A stretch of DNA of 62,627 nt from Lachnospiraceae bacterium (GTDB lineage: Bacteria; Bacillota; Clostridia; Lachnospirales; Lachnospiraceae). The DNA lies in NCBI GenBank assembly GCA_004557975.1, contig SFEV01000013.1, positions 1-62,627 of the forward strand, given 5' to 3'. This document shows positions 24,570 through 33,468 of this stretch, piece by piece. How positions within the stretch are numbered: the stretch's first letter is position 1; every line of letters begins with the position of its first letter. A program made the position numbers and the translations under genes. Under the pieces are notes generated by a model. It was given only the letters and a program-made list of their open reading frames with translations. It was not told the origin of the DNA and searched no databases.

Positions 24570-26552
24570 TCAGCTTCGTCCGATCATTTTTTTAATGACA
24601 TTCTTGCAGCGCTGTTTCAGATTCAGCGAACGGATATATGCCGGGAGCGTAGACAGTGTGACATTTGGTGTCCACTGGGCATCCAGGTAAATAGCATATC
24701 CGTTTTTGGGAGACAGAGGACAGATTGTTTCCTGATCATGGAGCGTGCGTCGCTGTATTCCGGAAGCGTTCCTCTCGTCATCCGTATGCCATGCGCCGTC
24801 CTCACAGAGCCAGTATTTTAATCCGTTGTCCAGCTGATACATCTGCCATCCGGAAAATTCGTACGCATCCTTTAAAAACGGATTGGACACAGGCGTATAT
24901 TCAGTTACAGGCAGGGAGACTGTGCACCGCAGCCGAAGCGCGCCGTTTTTCAGTTTTTCAAGCTCTGCATCGGAACTGTGATCTGTATCTGACCGACTGC
25001 TGTCGGGATTTTTTTCGGAAGCATACTGTCCGCCTGTTGCACCGTTTCCATTATAATAGACATTTACACGGTTCAGTCCGAGAAATGCGATAGTACGTTC
25101 GCAGGCGTGACCGTCACAGCTGCACATGAAACGGTTCTTGAAATCTGTCACTTCTGTGGAATCAAAGCCCTTTTTCAGGCCTTTGATATAGTCAATCATC
25201 TCTTCCGTCGTGCGGCAGAGAGGTCCCGGTGTAATCTCATCAAAGTTATAGTAAAGCCCACGATTATCAATATACTCATCCAGATCATAGACGAAAAAGA
25301 GCAGCGGACGCTCAAACAGAGAGAACTCAAATGCCACAGAGGAGTAATCTGTGATGCAGACATCAGCAATCGTCATCAGTTCATTGATATTCATGCCCTT
25401 GCCGCGTGTCATATCGTAGGCGAAGCTGTCACGGCAGGATTCGGGAATTTCCGGCAGAACTTTGACTGTCTGGTGGTGTTTCATAATAAGAATGTAATCA
25501 TCTCCCAGCTCTTTGGCAAACTGTTCAATATCAAGGGCATCCGGAGAAACACGGTTCGGGTCAACACCACGATATGTGGGAGCATACAGAATCACTTTTT
25601 TTGATTTTGCGGCAGGGATTGCCTTGTACAGCTTGCGGAAGCAGCGATCCACGTAGCCGTGATCGAAAAATTCGTCAGTACGGCAGACGCCGTAGGGCTG
25701 AATAATGCCGGTTTCTTTCGGGATCCCCATAAACTCCTCGAATACCCAGGTGAGTTCCGGGCTTGCAATGGTAACAATAGAGTAATTGTTGTATTCCGGA
25801 AACTCCAGATATTTTTCCAGCGACTTGAATCCGTCCTTTCCGGCTGTACTCAATCCGATATGCTTGAATACACCGCAGCCGTGCCACAGCTGGATGATTC
25901 TGGTCTCCGGGCGGATATGAAGATACCCCATCAGATTGTTGGACTCATGAACAAATACTGCTTTTGCAGTCGCCATGTCACGCATAAAGAAGGAAGCATT
26001 GACGTAATACTCAGCTGTGCTCACCGTATCGCGATGAAATTCGTACAAAGTCAGCTGATACGGATAGTTCAGCTCCAGCTTTCTGTATATATAACGGAAG
26101 CTTTCATTTAATCCGCGCCGGGGTTGCATAAAAAGAAGCTTTGGTTCTACCGGGCGGACACGGCTGATATCATAGACTGCAGGAAAAAGTGCTTTGATGC
26201 ACAGCGCAGTGATCGCTCCTCCTTCCGGCTCGGTGCCATCGGGATTCAGGACTTTTTTCAGAAGGGAAGCTGCCTCGCCGCACACCTCCTGGGTACGTTC
26301 GTTTGTAAAGAGCAGTTTCAGCCAGGCAGCTGTGTCGGCAAGCTGTCCAGAGGAAAATGCATATGTATCGGAAAGCACTGTGAGAAGCTGTTCTGTGCGT
26401 GTAATCTGAGCTTCCGTCACAGCAGGATTCAGGCTGTCAAAAAAAGACTTCAGATTTTCCAGAAGCGCATCAGCTTCTTGCGCAGAATTCTGGGGCAGCG
26501 CGGAAACAGACGAAACAAGCGCCCGGAAAGCAGAAGACTCATCGTAATACAT
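24570..26552 (-). CDS. CDP-glycerol glycerophosphotransferase with C-terminal repeat-like domain
   Basis: About 660 residues. Residues 150-495 match the TagF/TagB polymerase family: LWHGCGVFKHIGL, APTYRG, MKHHQTVK and TDYSSVAFEFSLFERPLLFF, which transfer glycerol phosphate from CDP-glycerol to a growing teichoic acid chain. The first 140 residues are helical and unassigned. After residue 500 comes VNVYYNGNGATGG...YEFSGWQMY, the pattern of InlB B-type/Listeria-Bacteroides repeats, which is unusual on a cytoplasmic polymerase. The start at 26552 is chosen because GGAGG lies eight bases before it; an ATG at 26567 overlaps that site. No signal peptide. Short basic C-terminus. Confidence 0.88.
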   Translation of the reverse strand: MYYDESSAFRALVSSVSALPQNSAQEADALLENLKSFFDSLNPAVTEAQITRTEQLLTVLSDTYAFSSGQLADTAAWLKLLFTNERTQEVCGEAASLLKKVLNPDGTEPEGGAITALCIKALFPAVYDISRVRPVEPKLLFMQPRRGLNESFRYIYRKLELNYPYQLTLYEFHRDTVSTAEYYVNASFFMRDMATAKAVFVHESNNLMGYLHIRPETRIIQLWHGCGVFKHIGLSTAGKDGFKSLEKYLEFPEYNNYSIVTIASPELTWVFEEFMGIPKETGIIQPYGVCRTDEFFDHGYVDRCFRKLYKAIPAAKSKKVILYAPTYRGVDPNRVSPDALDIEQFAKELGDDYILIMKHHQTVKVLPEIPESCRDSFAYDMTRGKGMNINELMTIADVCITDYSSVAFEFSLFERPLLFFVYDLDEYIDNRGLYYNFDEITPGPLCRTTEEMIDYIKGLKKGFDSTEVTDFKNRFMCSCDGHACERTIAFLGLNRVNVYYNGNGATGGQYASEKNPDSSRSDTDHSSDAELEKLKNGALRLRCTVSLPVTEYTPVSNPFLKDAYEFSGWQMYQLDNGLKYWLCEDGAWHTDDERNASGIQRRTLHDQETICPLSPKNGYAIYLDAQWTPNVTLSTLPAYIRSLNLKQRCKNVIKKMIGRS

Positions 26553-26588
26553 GTCAGTATCCTCCATAAAATAAGTTTTAGTACATTA

Positions 26589-26617
26589 ACTATACAAAAA
26601 AACAGAATATTTGTAAA
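26589..26617 (-). promoter_or_regulatory. Sigma-A promoter of the tagF-like gene
   Basis: Read on the minus strand: TTTACA (26617-26612), 17-base spacer, TATAGT (26594-26589). Confidence 0.65.
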
Positions 26618-26660
26618 GAAATATCGCGGTGGAACAAAGAAATGCAGGGAAGATCGGGAA

Positions 26661-26691
26661 ATGTCAACTGAAAAGAAAAATATGTTGACAT
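26661..26691 (+). promoter_or_regulatory. BirA-type operator 1 of bioY
   Basis: ATGTCAAC (26661-26668), 15-base spacer, GTTGACAT (26684-26691): a perfect inverted repeat of the biotin-repressor type (TGTnAAC-N15-GTTnACA). Its right arm contains the -35 box of the bioY promoter, so binding should block RNA polymerase. Confidence 0.7.
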
Positions 26692-26713
26692 AAACTTCCG
26701 TCATGAGTAAAAT
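26685..26713 (+). promoter_or_regulatory. Sigma-A promoter of bioY
   Basis: TTGACA (26685-26690), 17-base spacer, TAAAAT (26708-26713). It is framed by two BirA-type operators. Confidence 0.8.
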
Positions 26714-26718
26714 ACAAA

Positions 26719-26747
26719 TGTTAACTGAACATAAAGTGTGGTTTACA
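26719..26747 (+). promoter_or_regulatory. BirA-type operator 2 of bioY
   Basis: TGTTAAC (26719-26725), 15-base spacer, GTTTACA (26741-26747), covering the expected transcription start. The arms match the BirA half-site and the spacing equals that of operator 1; centres are about 57 bases apart. Confidence 0.72.
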
Positions 26748-26907
26748 GGCGGAAGATAAATACGAAGCATTGCAACTGTTCAGGACAGGCCTGATCATAT
26801 ACTGACGAAGCAGTAAGAATATGATTCAGGCATTTTAGAAATGTCTTCCGCTGAAATGCTTCCGACCGAAAGGGAGGGGCACATTGAAAAGGAGGAAGAC
26901 AGGGAAA

Positions 26908-27456
26908 ATGAAAAGTACATTTTCTACAAAAAATGTGATCATGACCGGCATGTTTGCGGCAGTTCTTGCCGTACTGTCGCAGATTCAGATTCCGATGCCG
27001 TCAGGCGTCCCGGTGACGATGCAGACTTTTGCGGTGGCGCTGACAGGCTATGTGCTGGGCATGAAATTCGGAACAGTAGCTACGATTGTGTATGTGCTGC
27101 TTGGTGCAGTCGGCGTTCCGGTCTATGCAGGATTTCACGGTGGATTTCAGACTCTGGTCGGTGCAACAGGTGGATTTATCTGGGGATTTATTCTGATGAC
27201 TGCACTGTGCGGCGCAGCATATTCGAAAAAACATATCGTCTGTGTTGTGCTGTCCGCAATCGGACTTGCGGCATGCCATATTCCCGGAATCCTCCAGTTT
27301 ATGGCTGTAATGAAAATGGGCTTTGCTGAATCAGCAATGCTTGCATCTGTGCCGTATCTGGTGAAAGATGTGATTTCTGTTATAGCCGCATATATTGTTG
27401 CGAGAGCGGTTCGCAGAGGACTCAGTGCGGCTGGGATACAGACGGCTGCTGTGTAA
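26908..27456 (+). CDS. bioY: Biotin transporter S component BioY
   Basis: 182 residues with about six membrane helices. BioY is the substrate-binding unit of ECF biotin importers. The AVLAVLSQIQIPMPSGVPVT segment, TMQTFAVALTGYVLG, the Gly-rich GAVGVPVYAGFHGG loop and C-terminal LVKDVISVIAAY are typical. No ATPase or T component lies next to it, so it probably shares a common EcfAAT module encoded elsewhere. The ATG at 26908 has AAGGAGG upstream; a TTG at 26884 overlaps that region and is rejected. Two BirA-type operators around the promoter suggest shut-off when biotin is plentiful. Confidence 0.95.
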   Translation: MKSTFSTKNVIMTGMFAAVLAVLSQIQIPMPSGVPVTMQTFAVALTGYVLGMKFGTVATIVYVLLGAVGVPVYAGFHGGFQTLVGATGGFIWGFILMTALCGAAYSKKHIVCVVLSAIGLAACHIPGILQFMAVMKMGFAESAMLASVPYLVKDVISVIAAYIVARAVRRGLSAAGIQTAAV

Positions 27457-27559
27457 TTTTATTTGTGCACAATCACGAAGATGGTGTCTGCACACGCCGG
27501 TGTATGAAGAAAAATACAAAAAATACACGAAAAAATCATGAAAAAATTGGTGCCAGAAA

Positions 27560-27588
27560 TAGACAAAGAAACTCAGATGTGTTAAAAT
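27560..27588 (+). promoter_or_regulatory. Sigma-A promoter of nifJ
   Basis: TAGACA (27560-27565), 17-base spacer, TAAAAT (27583-27588). Confidence 0.6.
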
Positions 27589-27650
27589 TGATTTCGTATG
27601 AGATGTAATACTGAGTTTTGCAACTCTAAGAAATAAGGAGGAATTTTCAA

Positions 27651-30600
27651 ATGGCTAGAAAAATGAAGACCATGGATGGTAATCATGCAGCCGCTCATGC
27701 ATCGTATGCATATACAGATGTAGCTGCTATTTTCCCGATTACCCCGTCATCCGTTATGGCTGAAGCCACAGACGAATGGGCAACACAGGGTCGTCTCAAC
27801 ATGTTCGGACAGACCGTACAGGTTACAGAGATGCAGTCTGAGGCAGGTGCTGCAGGTACAGTACACGGTTCTCTTGCAGCAGGTGCACTCACTACTACAT
27901 ATACAGCATCCCAGGGTCTGCTTCTGATGATCCCGAACCTTTACAAAGTAGCAGGTGAGAGACTTCCGGGCGTATTCAACGTTTCCGCACGTGCTCTTGC
28001 AAGCCATGCACTTTCTATTTTCGGAGACCACTCTGACGTATACGCATGCCGCCAGACAGGTGCATGTATGCTGTGTGAGTCAAGCGTACAGGAAGTAATG
28101 GACCTCACACCGGTAGCTCATATGTCTGCTATCAAGGGACGTCTTCCGTTTATCAACTTCTTCGATGGTTTCCGTACATCCCATGAGATTCAGAAGATCG
28201 AGACATGGGATTATGAGGATCTGAAAGAGATGACAGATTTTGATGCTATTCAGGCATGGAGAGATCAGTGTCTGAATCCGAATCATCCGTGCCAGAGAGG
28301 TTCTGCTCAGAACCCGGATATCTTCTTCCAGGCAAGAGAAGCAATCAATCCGTACTATGATGCAATGCCGGCCATCGTTCAGGAGTACATGGACAAGGTA
28401 AATGCAAAGATCGGTACAGATTACAAGCTGTTCAACTACTACGGAGCTGCTGATGCTGAGAAGGTAATCGTAGCTATGGGTTCCGTATGTGATACAATCG
28501 AAGAGACAATCGACTACCTGATGGCTGCAGGCGAGAAGGTTGGTGTTGTTAAGGTTCGTCTGTACAGACCGTTCAGCGCTGAAGCACTTATCGCAGCTAT
28601 TCCGGAGACAGTTAAGCAGATCACAGTTCTCGACAGAACAAAAGAGCCGGGTGCTCTTGGCGAGCCGCTGTATCTGGACGTTGTTGCAGCTCTTAAGGGC
28701 AGCAAGTTCAACGACACACCGATCTTCACAGGACGTTACGGCCTTGGTTCCAAGGACACGACTCCGGCACAGATCGTTGCTGTATACAACAACACAACAA
28801 AGCAGAAATTCACAATCGGTATCAACGATGATGTTACAAACCTTTCACTGGAACTGGGCGCTCCGCTCGTTACAACACCGGAAGGAACAATCAACTGTAA
28901 GTTCTGGGGTCTTGGAGCAGACGGTACTGTAGGTGCAAACAAGAACTCCATCAAGATCATCGGTGACAATACAGATATGTATGCACAGGCATACTTTGAC
29001 TATGACTCCAAGAAGTCAGGCGGTGTTACAATGTCTCACCTCCGCTTCGGTAAGAGCCCGATCAAGTCCACATACCTGATCCACAAGGCAAACTTCGTTG
29101 CATGCCACAATCCGTCCTACGTACGTAAGTACAATATGGTACAGGAGCTGGTTGACGGAGGTACATTCCTTCTGAACTGTCCGTGGGATATGGAAGGTCT
29201 TGAGCAGCATCTTCCGGGACAGGTGAAGAAATTCATCGCTGACCACAACATCAAATTCTATGTAATCGACGGTATCAAGATCGGTAAGGAAATCGGACTT
29301 GGCGGACGTATCAACACAGTTCTTCAGTCTGCATTCTTCAAGCTGGCTAACATCATTCCGGAGGAGCAGGCAATCGATCTGATGAAGGCTGCTGCAAAGG
29401 CTACTTACGGACGTAAGGGTGATGCTATCGTTCAGATGAACTACGATGCAATCGACGCAGGTGCTAAGCAGGTTGTTGAGATCCAGGTTCCGGAAAGCTG
29501 GAAGGACGCTGAGGCAGAGGACATCATCGCTAAGGATGTAGCAGGCAAGAGACAGGATGTCGTTGATTTCGTTAACAATATCCAGCATGCAGTAAACGCT
29601 CAGGAAGGAAATAACCTCCCGGTATCTGCATTCAAGGATTATGTAGACGGTACAACACCGTCAGGCGCTGCTGCATACGAGAAGCGTGGTATCGCAGTAG
29701 ATATCCCGGTATGGAATCCGGAAAACTGTATCCAGTGTAACCGTTGTGCATATGTTTGTCCGCACGCTGTTATCCGTCCTGTTGCACTGACAGATGAGGA
29801 AGTAGCAGCAGCTCCGGAAGGACTGAAGACACTTCCGATGACAGGTATGGCTAACTATAAGTTTGCTATCACAGTTTCCGCTCTTGACTGTACAGGATGC
29901 GGTTCCTGTGCAAATGTCTGCCCGGGCAAGAAGGGTGCAAAGGCACTGGCTATGGAAAATATGGAAGCAAACATCGGCGAGCAGAAGTACTTCGACTATG
30001 CTGTAGAGCTTCCGGCAAAGGCAGATGTAGTAGAGAAATTCAAAGAGAATACAGTTAAGGGTTCCCAGTTCAAACAGCCGCTGCTTGAGTTCTCAGGCGC
30101 ATGCGCAGGCTGTGGTGAGACACCGTACGCTAAGCTGATCACACAGCTCTTCGGTGACAGAATGTACATCGCAAACGCTACAGGATGTTCTTCTATCTGG
30201 GGTAACTCCTCACCGTCCACACCGTATACAGTAAACGCTAAGGGACAGGGTCCGGCATGGTCAAACTCTCTGTTCGAGGACAACGCTGAGTTCGGTTATG
30301 GTATGCTTCTTGCTCAGAACGCTATCAGAGGCGGACTGAAAGCTAAGGTAGAAGCTATCGTTGCAAATGCAGATGCTCCGGCAGATGTAAAAGAGGCAGC
30401 TCAGGGATGGCTGGATACATACAGTGTAGGTGCTACAAACGGCACAGCTACAGACAAGCTGATCGCAGCTCTCGAGGCTTGCGGATGCGATGCTTCCAAG
30501 GAAATCCTGAAGAACAAAGATTACCTCGCTAAGAAGTCCCAGTGGATCTTCGGTGGTGACGGATGGGCATACGATATCGGATTTGGTGGTGTTGACCACG

Positions 30601-31181
30601 TTCTCGCAAGCGGACAGGATATCAACATCATGGTATTCGATACAGAAGTTTACTCCAACACAGGCGGACAGGCTTCCAAGTCCACACAGCCGGGTGCTGT
30701 AGCACAGTTCGCAGCAGGCGGCAAGGAAGTGAAGAAGAAAGATATGGCTTCCATCGCAATGAGCTACGGTTATGTATATGTTGCACAGATCGCTATGGGT
30801 GCTGATTTCAATCAGACTGTTAAGGCTATCGCTGAGGCAGAGGCTTATCCGGGACCGTCACTGATTATTGCTTACGCTCCGTGTATCAACCACGGTATCA
30901 AGAAGGGTATGAGCAAGGCTCAGACAGAGGAAGAGCTGGCAGTTAAGTCAGGATACTGGCATCTGTTCCGCTTCAATCCGGCTGCAGAGTCCAAGTTCAC
31001 ACTGGATTCCAAGGCTCCGACAGAGGATCTGTATGAGTTCCTGAACGGCGAAGTACGTTACAATTCTCTGAAGCGTGCTAATCCGGAAAGAGCAGAGAAG
31101 CTGTTCGCTAAGAACGCTGCTTGCAACAAGGAAAGATATGAATATCTGAACAAGCTGATCACACTTTACGGCAACAACTAA
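27651..31181 (+). CDS. nifJ: Pyruvate:ferredoxin (flavodoxin) oxidoreductase
   Basis: 1176 residues, a full-length one-chain PFOR. It converts pyruvate and CoA to acetyl-CoA, CO2 and reduced ferredoxin, the central step of anaerobic energy metabolism. The N-terminal pyrimidine-binding domain starts MDGNHAAAHASYAYTDVAAI. Two ferredoxin-like clusters, CIQCNRCAYVCP (about residue 692) and CTGCGSCANVCPG (about 747), are followed by a third cluster with GACAGCGETPY and TPP-binding GDGWAYDIGFGG near 970. Codon use is unlike its neighbours, with a narrow set of preferred codons (GTA/GTT, ACA, GCT/GCA, CCG) typical of very highly expressed genes. Strong AAGGAGG before the ATG; own promoter and terminator. 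Confidence 0.98.
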   Translation: MARKMKTMDGNHAAAHASYAYTDVAAIFPITPSSVMAEATDEWATQGRLNMFGQTVQVTEMQSEAGAAGTVHGSLAAGALTTTYTASQGLLLMIPNLYKVAGERLPGVFNVSARALASHALSIFGDHSDVYACRQTGACMLCESSVQEVMDLTPVAHMSAIKGRLPFINFFDGFRTSHEIQKIETWDYEDLKEMTDFDAIQAWRDQCLNPNHPCQRGSAQNPDIFFQAREAINPYYDAMPAIVQEYMDKVNAKIGTDYKLFNYYGAADAEKVIVAMGSVCDTIEETIDYLMAAGEKVGVVKVRLYRPFSAEALIAAIPETVKQITVLDRTKEPGALGEPLYLDVVAALKGSKFNDTPIFTGRYGLGSKDTTPAQIVAVYNNTTKQKFTIGINDDVTNLSLELGAPLVTTPEGTINCKFWGLGADGTVGANKNSIKIIGDNTDMYAQAYFDYDSKKSGGVTMSHLRFGKSPIKSTYLIHKANFVACHNPSYVRKYNMVQELVDGGTFLLNCPWDMEGLEQHLPGQVKKFIADHNIKFYVIDGIKIGKEIGLGGRINTVLQSAFFKLANIIPEEQAIDLMKAAAKATYGRKGDAIVQMNYDAIDAGAKQVVEIQVPESWKDAEAEDIIAKDVAGKRQDVVDFVNNIQHAVNAQEGNNLPVSAFKDYVDGTTPSGAAAYEKRGIAVDIPVWNPENCIQCNRCAYVCPHAVIRPVALTDEEVAAAPEGLKTLPMTGMANYKFAITVSALDCTGCGSCANVCPGKKGAKALAMENMEANIGEQKYFDYAVELPAKADVVEKFKENTVKGSQFKQPLLEFSGACAGCGETPYAKLITQLFGDRMYIANATGCSSIWGNSSPSTPYTVNAKGQGPAWSNSLFEDNAEFGYGMLLAQNAIRGGLKAKVEAIVANADAPADVKEAAQGWLDTYSVGATNGTATDKLIAALEACGCDASKEILKNKDYLAKKSQWIFGGDGWAYDIGFGGVDHVLASGQDINIMVFDTEVYSNTGGQASKSTQPGAVAQFAAGGKEVKKKDMASIAMSYGYVYVAQIAMGADFNQTVKAIAEAEAYPGPSLIIAYAPCINHGIKKGMSKAQTEEELAVKSGYWHLFRFNPAAESKFTLDSKAPTEDLYEFLNGEVRYNSLKRANPERAEKLFAKNAACNKERYEYLNKLITLYGNN

Positions 31182-31230
31182 TCCGGCAGATCCGGTTATC
31201 CGGAATCTGAATGATTGAAGTCGTTGAGAC

Positions 31231-31262
31231 AGGGCTGCTGCATTTTTGCGGCAGCCCTTTTC
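31231..31262 (+). terminator. Rho-independent terminator after nifJ
   Basis: GGGCTGCTGC and GCGGCAGCCC form a GC-rich stem around ATTTTT, followed by TTTTC. Confidence 0.88.
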
Positions 31263-31274
31263 GTATATTTTCTC

Positions 31275-31303
31275 TTGCGGTGTAGGAGGTTATGCGATAA
31301 AAT
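31275..31303 (+). promoter_or_regulatory. Sigma-A promoter before the PAP2 gene
   Basis: TTGCGG (31275-31280), 17-base spacer, TAAAAT (31298-31303). Confidence 0.55.
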
Positions 31304-31340
31304 AAAATGTACACTGTAATGAAAATCAGGAGGATGTTTT

Positions 31341-31874
31341 ATGCAGGCTTTACTTGCACTTGATGGAAATATACTGCTGTGGATTCAGGAGAACCTGAGA
31401 GCGGACTGGCTGACACCGGTGATGCTGTTTATCACCCGGCTTGGCGGTCTTGGCAAGATCTGGATAGCGATTTCCCTTGTTCTGCTCTGTTTTAAGAAGA
31501 CGAGAAGGGCGGGGATTGCAGGGCTGCTGGGGCTTTTTCTTTCCCTCGTGGTCAACAATCTGCTCCTGAAAAACCTGTTTGCACGGACCAGGCCTTATGA
31601 GATCGTGGAGGGGCTTGCGCTGATTGGAAAGCAGGCAAGTGATTTTTCTTTTCCTTCCGGACACACCGGAAGTGCTTTTGCGGCAGCAACGGCAATATTT
31701 ATTACGCTGAAGCATGGCAGATTGCGATGGCTGCTCTTTGTGCTTGCGGCGCTGATGGCATTTACGAGACTTTATATCGGCATACATTTTCCGACAGATA
31801 TTCTCGGAGGACTTATTACGGGGATCCTCTGCGGGGTGGCAGTTGCATTGATTGTGGGAAAAGGAAAAAAATAA
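31341..31874 (+). CDS. PAP2-family membrane phosphatase
   Basis: 177 residues with five or six membrane helices. The three phosphatase signatures of the PAP2 superfamily are complete: KNLFARTRP, PSGHTGSAFA and TRLYIGIHFPTDILGG, carrying the catalytic Arg, His and Asp. Small members of this type dephosphorylate undecaprenyl diphosphate or phosphatidate on the outer face of the membrane; which of these applies cannot be told. AGGAGG lies before the ATG. It stands 118 bases before mgtE, with a short open frame between. Confidence 0.88.
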   Translation: MQALLALDGNILLWIQENLRADWLTPVMLFITRLGGLGKIWIAISLVLLCFKKTRRAGIAGLLGLFLSLVVNNLLLKNLFARTRPYEIVEGLALIGKQASDFSFPSGHTGSAFAAATAIFITLKHGRLRWLLFVLAALMAFTRLYIGIHFPTDILGGLITGILCGVAVALIVGKGKK

Positions 31875-31904
31875 TCATAATATACTTGAAAGGTGGTGGT
31901 TTTT

Positions 31905-32006
31905 ATGAAGCAAAGTAAGTCGAATGGTACTTCGGACGGGCCTGGCCCTGGTAATTTTCAGTTCATAAAAACTGCGCACAAGGAGGTATATCATGTTAGA
32001 CCTTGA
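31905..32006 (+). CDS. Candidate leader peptide before mgtE
   Basis: A 33-codon frame starting ATG at 31905, with AGGTGG eight bases upstream. It contains GPGPG and ends 14 bases inside mgtE in another frame, so the mgtE ribosome site (AAGGAGG) lies within it. Its translation must affect access to mgtE. Proline-rich leader peptides control the Mg2+ transporter MgtA in Salmonella (MgtL); a similar role here is a guess. The frame could also be chance. Confidence 0.4.
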   Translation: MKQSKSNGTSDGPGPGNFQFIKTAHKEVYHVRP

Positions 32007-33345
32007 AACGATGAGAGAGTACATTGAGCATAAGCAGTACGCCAGGATCCGGAGTGAAGTTGTGGAAATGAACGAGGCGGATATTGCTTCCATGCTGGAG
32101 GAGCTGGAGCTTTCGGGGGCAGAGCTGGTCAAAGTGTTCCGCATGCTTCCGAAATCGATTGCTGCAGATGTGTTTTCGTTCCTTCCCATTGAAGTGGAGC
32201 AGATGATCATCACTTCTCTGACGGACCGGGAGGCAGCAAATATTATTGAGAACCTGTTTGCCGATGATGCGGCCGACCTGATGGAGGAGATGCCGGCCAA
32301 CGTTGTGAAGCGGCTGCTTGCACAGACCACGCCGGAGACTCGGAGAGATATCAATCACCTGCTTCAGTATCCGGAGCATTCTGCCGGGAGTATTATGACG
32401 GTGGAATTTGTGGACCTGAAAGAAGACTATACAGTGGAGCAGGCCATTGAGCGAATCCGCAGAGTCGGAATCGACAAGGAGACAATCAACACCTGTTATG
32501 TGACGAATCAGCATCGTAAAATCAGGGGAACCATTTCTCTGAGAATGCTGCTGCTCAGCCGTGTCACAGCTAAGATCGGTGATCTGATGGAGGAAAAGGT
32601 AATCACCATCAGCACAATGATGGACCAGGAAGAGGTCGCGCGGCAGTTCCAGAAGTATGATTTTGATGCGATGCCCGTTGTAGACAGTGAGAACCGGCTT
32701 GTGGGAATTATCACAGTCGACGATGTTATGGACATCATTGAGCAGGAGGCCACAGAGGATATTGAAAAGATGGCGGCTATTACGCCGACGGACAAGCCTT
32801 ACATGAAAACCTCCGTGCTGGAAAACTGGAAGAAGAGAATTCCGTGGCTGTTGTTTCTGATGATTTCAGCCACGTTTACGGGAAAAATTATTATGGTTTA
32901 TGAGGACGCCCTTGCGGCTTACAGCGTGCTGAATGCGTATATCCCGATGCTGATGGGTGCAGGCGGAAACGCAGGCGGACAGTCTTCTGTAACGATTATC
33001 AGAAGTATTTCACTGGGTGAGGTGGAATTCAAAGATATTTTCCGCATTTTGTGGAAAGAAATCAGAGTTGCCGTGCTTTGCGGCATGACTCTTGCACTTG
33101 TCAATTTTGCCAAGCTTTTGCTTCTTGATCATGTCACGCTTATGATCGCATTTGTTGTCAGTCTGACATTGGTTGTCACAGTGATTGTATCAAAGATGGT
33201 AGGCTGTGCACTTCCGATTCTGGCAAAACAGGTGGGATTTGACCCGGCAGTTATGGCTAACCCGTTTATCACAACGATTGTGGATGCTGTATCACTGTTA
33301 ATTTATTTCCAGATCGCTACGAGAATGCTTGGTATCGGATTGTAA
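31993..33345 (+). CDS. mgtE: MgtE-family magnesium transporter
   Basis: 450 residues. The cytosolic N-domain of helical repeats (1-130, with DDAADLMEEMPANVVKRLL) is followed by a pair of CBS domains (about 135-255: AGSIMTVEFVDL, MPVVDSENRLVGIITVDDVMD) and five membrane helices from about 280. The pore segment IPMLMGAGGNAGGQSSV is the family signature. The N and CBS domains sense cytosolic Mg2+ and close the channel. AAGGAGG precedes the ATG. No M-box (ykoK) riboswitch is recognised upstream. Confidence 0.97.
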   Translation: MLDLETMREYIEHKQYARIRSEVVEMNEADIASMLEELELSGAELVKVFRMLPKSIAADVFSFLPIEVEQMIITSLTDREAANIIENLFADDAADLMEEMPANVVKRLLAQTTPETRRDINHLLQYPEHSAGSIMTVEFVDLKEDYTVEQAIERIRRVGIDKETINTCYVTNQHRKIRGTISLRMLLLSRVTAKIGDLMEEKVITISTMMDQEEVARQFQKYDFDAMPVVDSENRLVGIITVDDVMDIIEQEATEDIEKMAAITPTDKPYMKTSVLENWKKRIPWLLFLMISATFTGKIIMVYEDALAAYSVLNAYIPMLMGAGGNAGGQSSVTIIRSISLGEVEFKDIFRILWKEIRVAVLCGMTLALVNFAKLLLLDHVTLMIAFVVSLTLVVTVIVSKMVGCALPILAKQVGFDPAVMANPFITTIVDAVSLLIYFQIATRMLGIGL

Positions 33346-33468
33346 CGTGATTTATTGTATCTTGAACAGAATCAGACAGGAAGATATATGGAATCGGGCA
33401 GGCACCATATTTTGCGATCTTATCAGCCTGTCCGGGGGCAGTAATGAATTAGGAAAGAGGACAGAGAA

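Noticed and set aside
31875..31992. Possible M-box magnesium riboswitch before mgtE
   Set aside because: The gap is short and lacks the conserved M-box core sequences; a small ORF explains it better.
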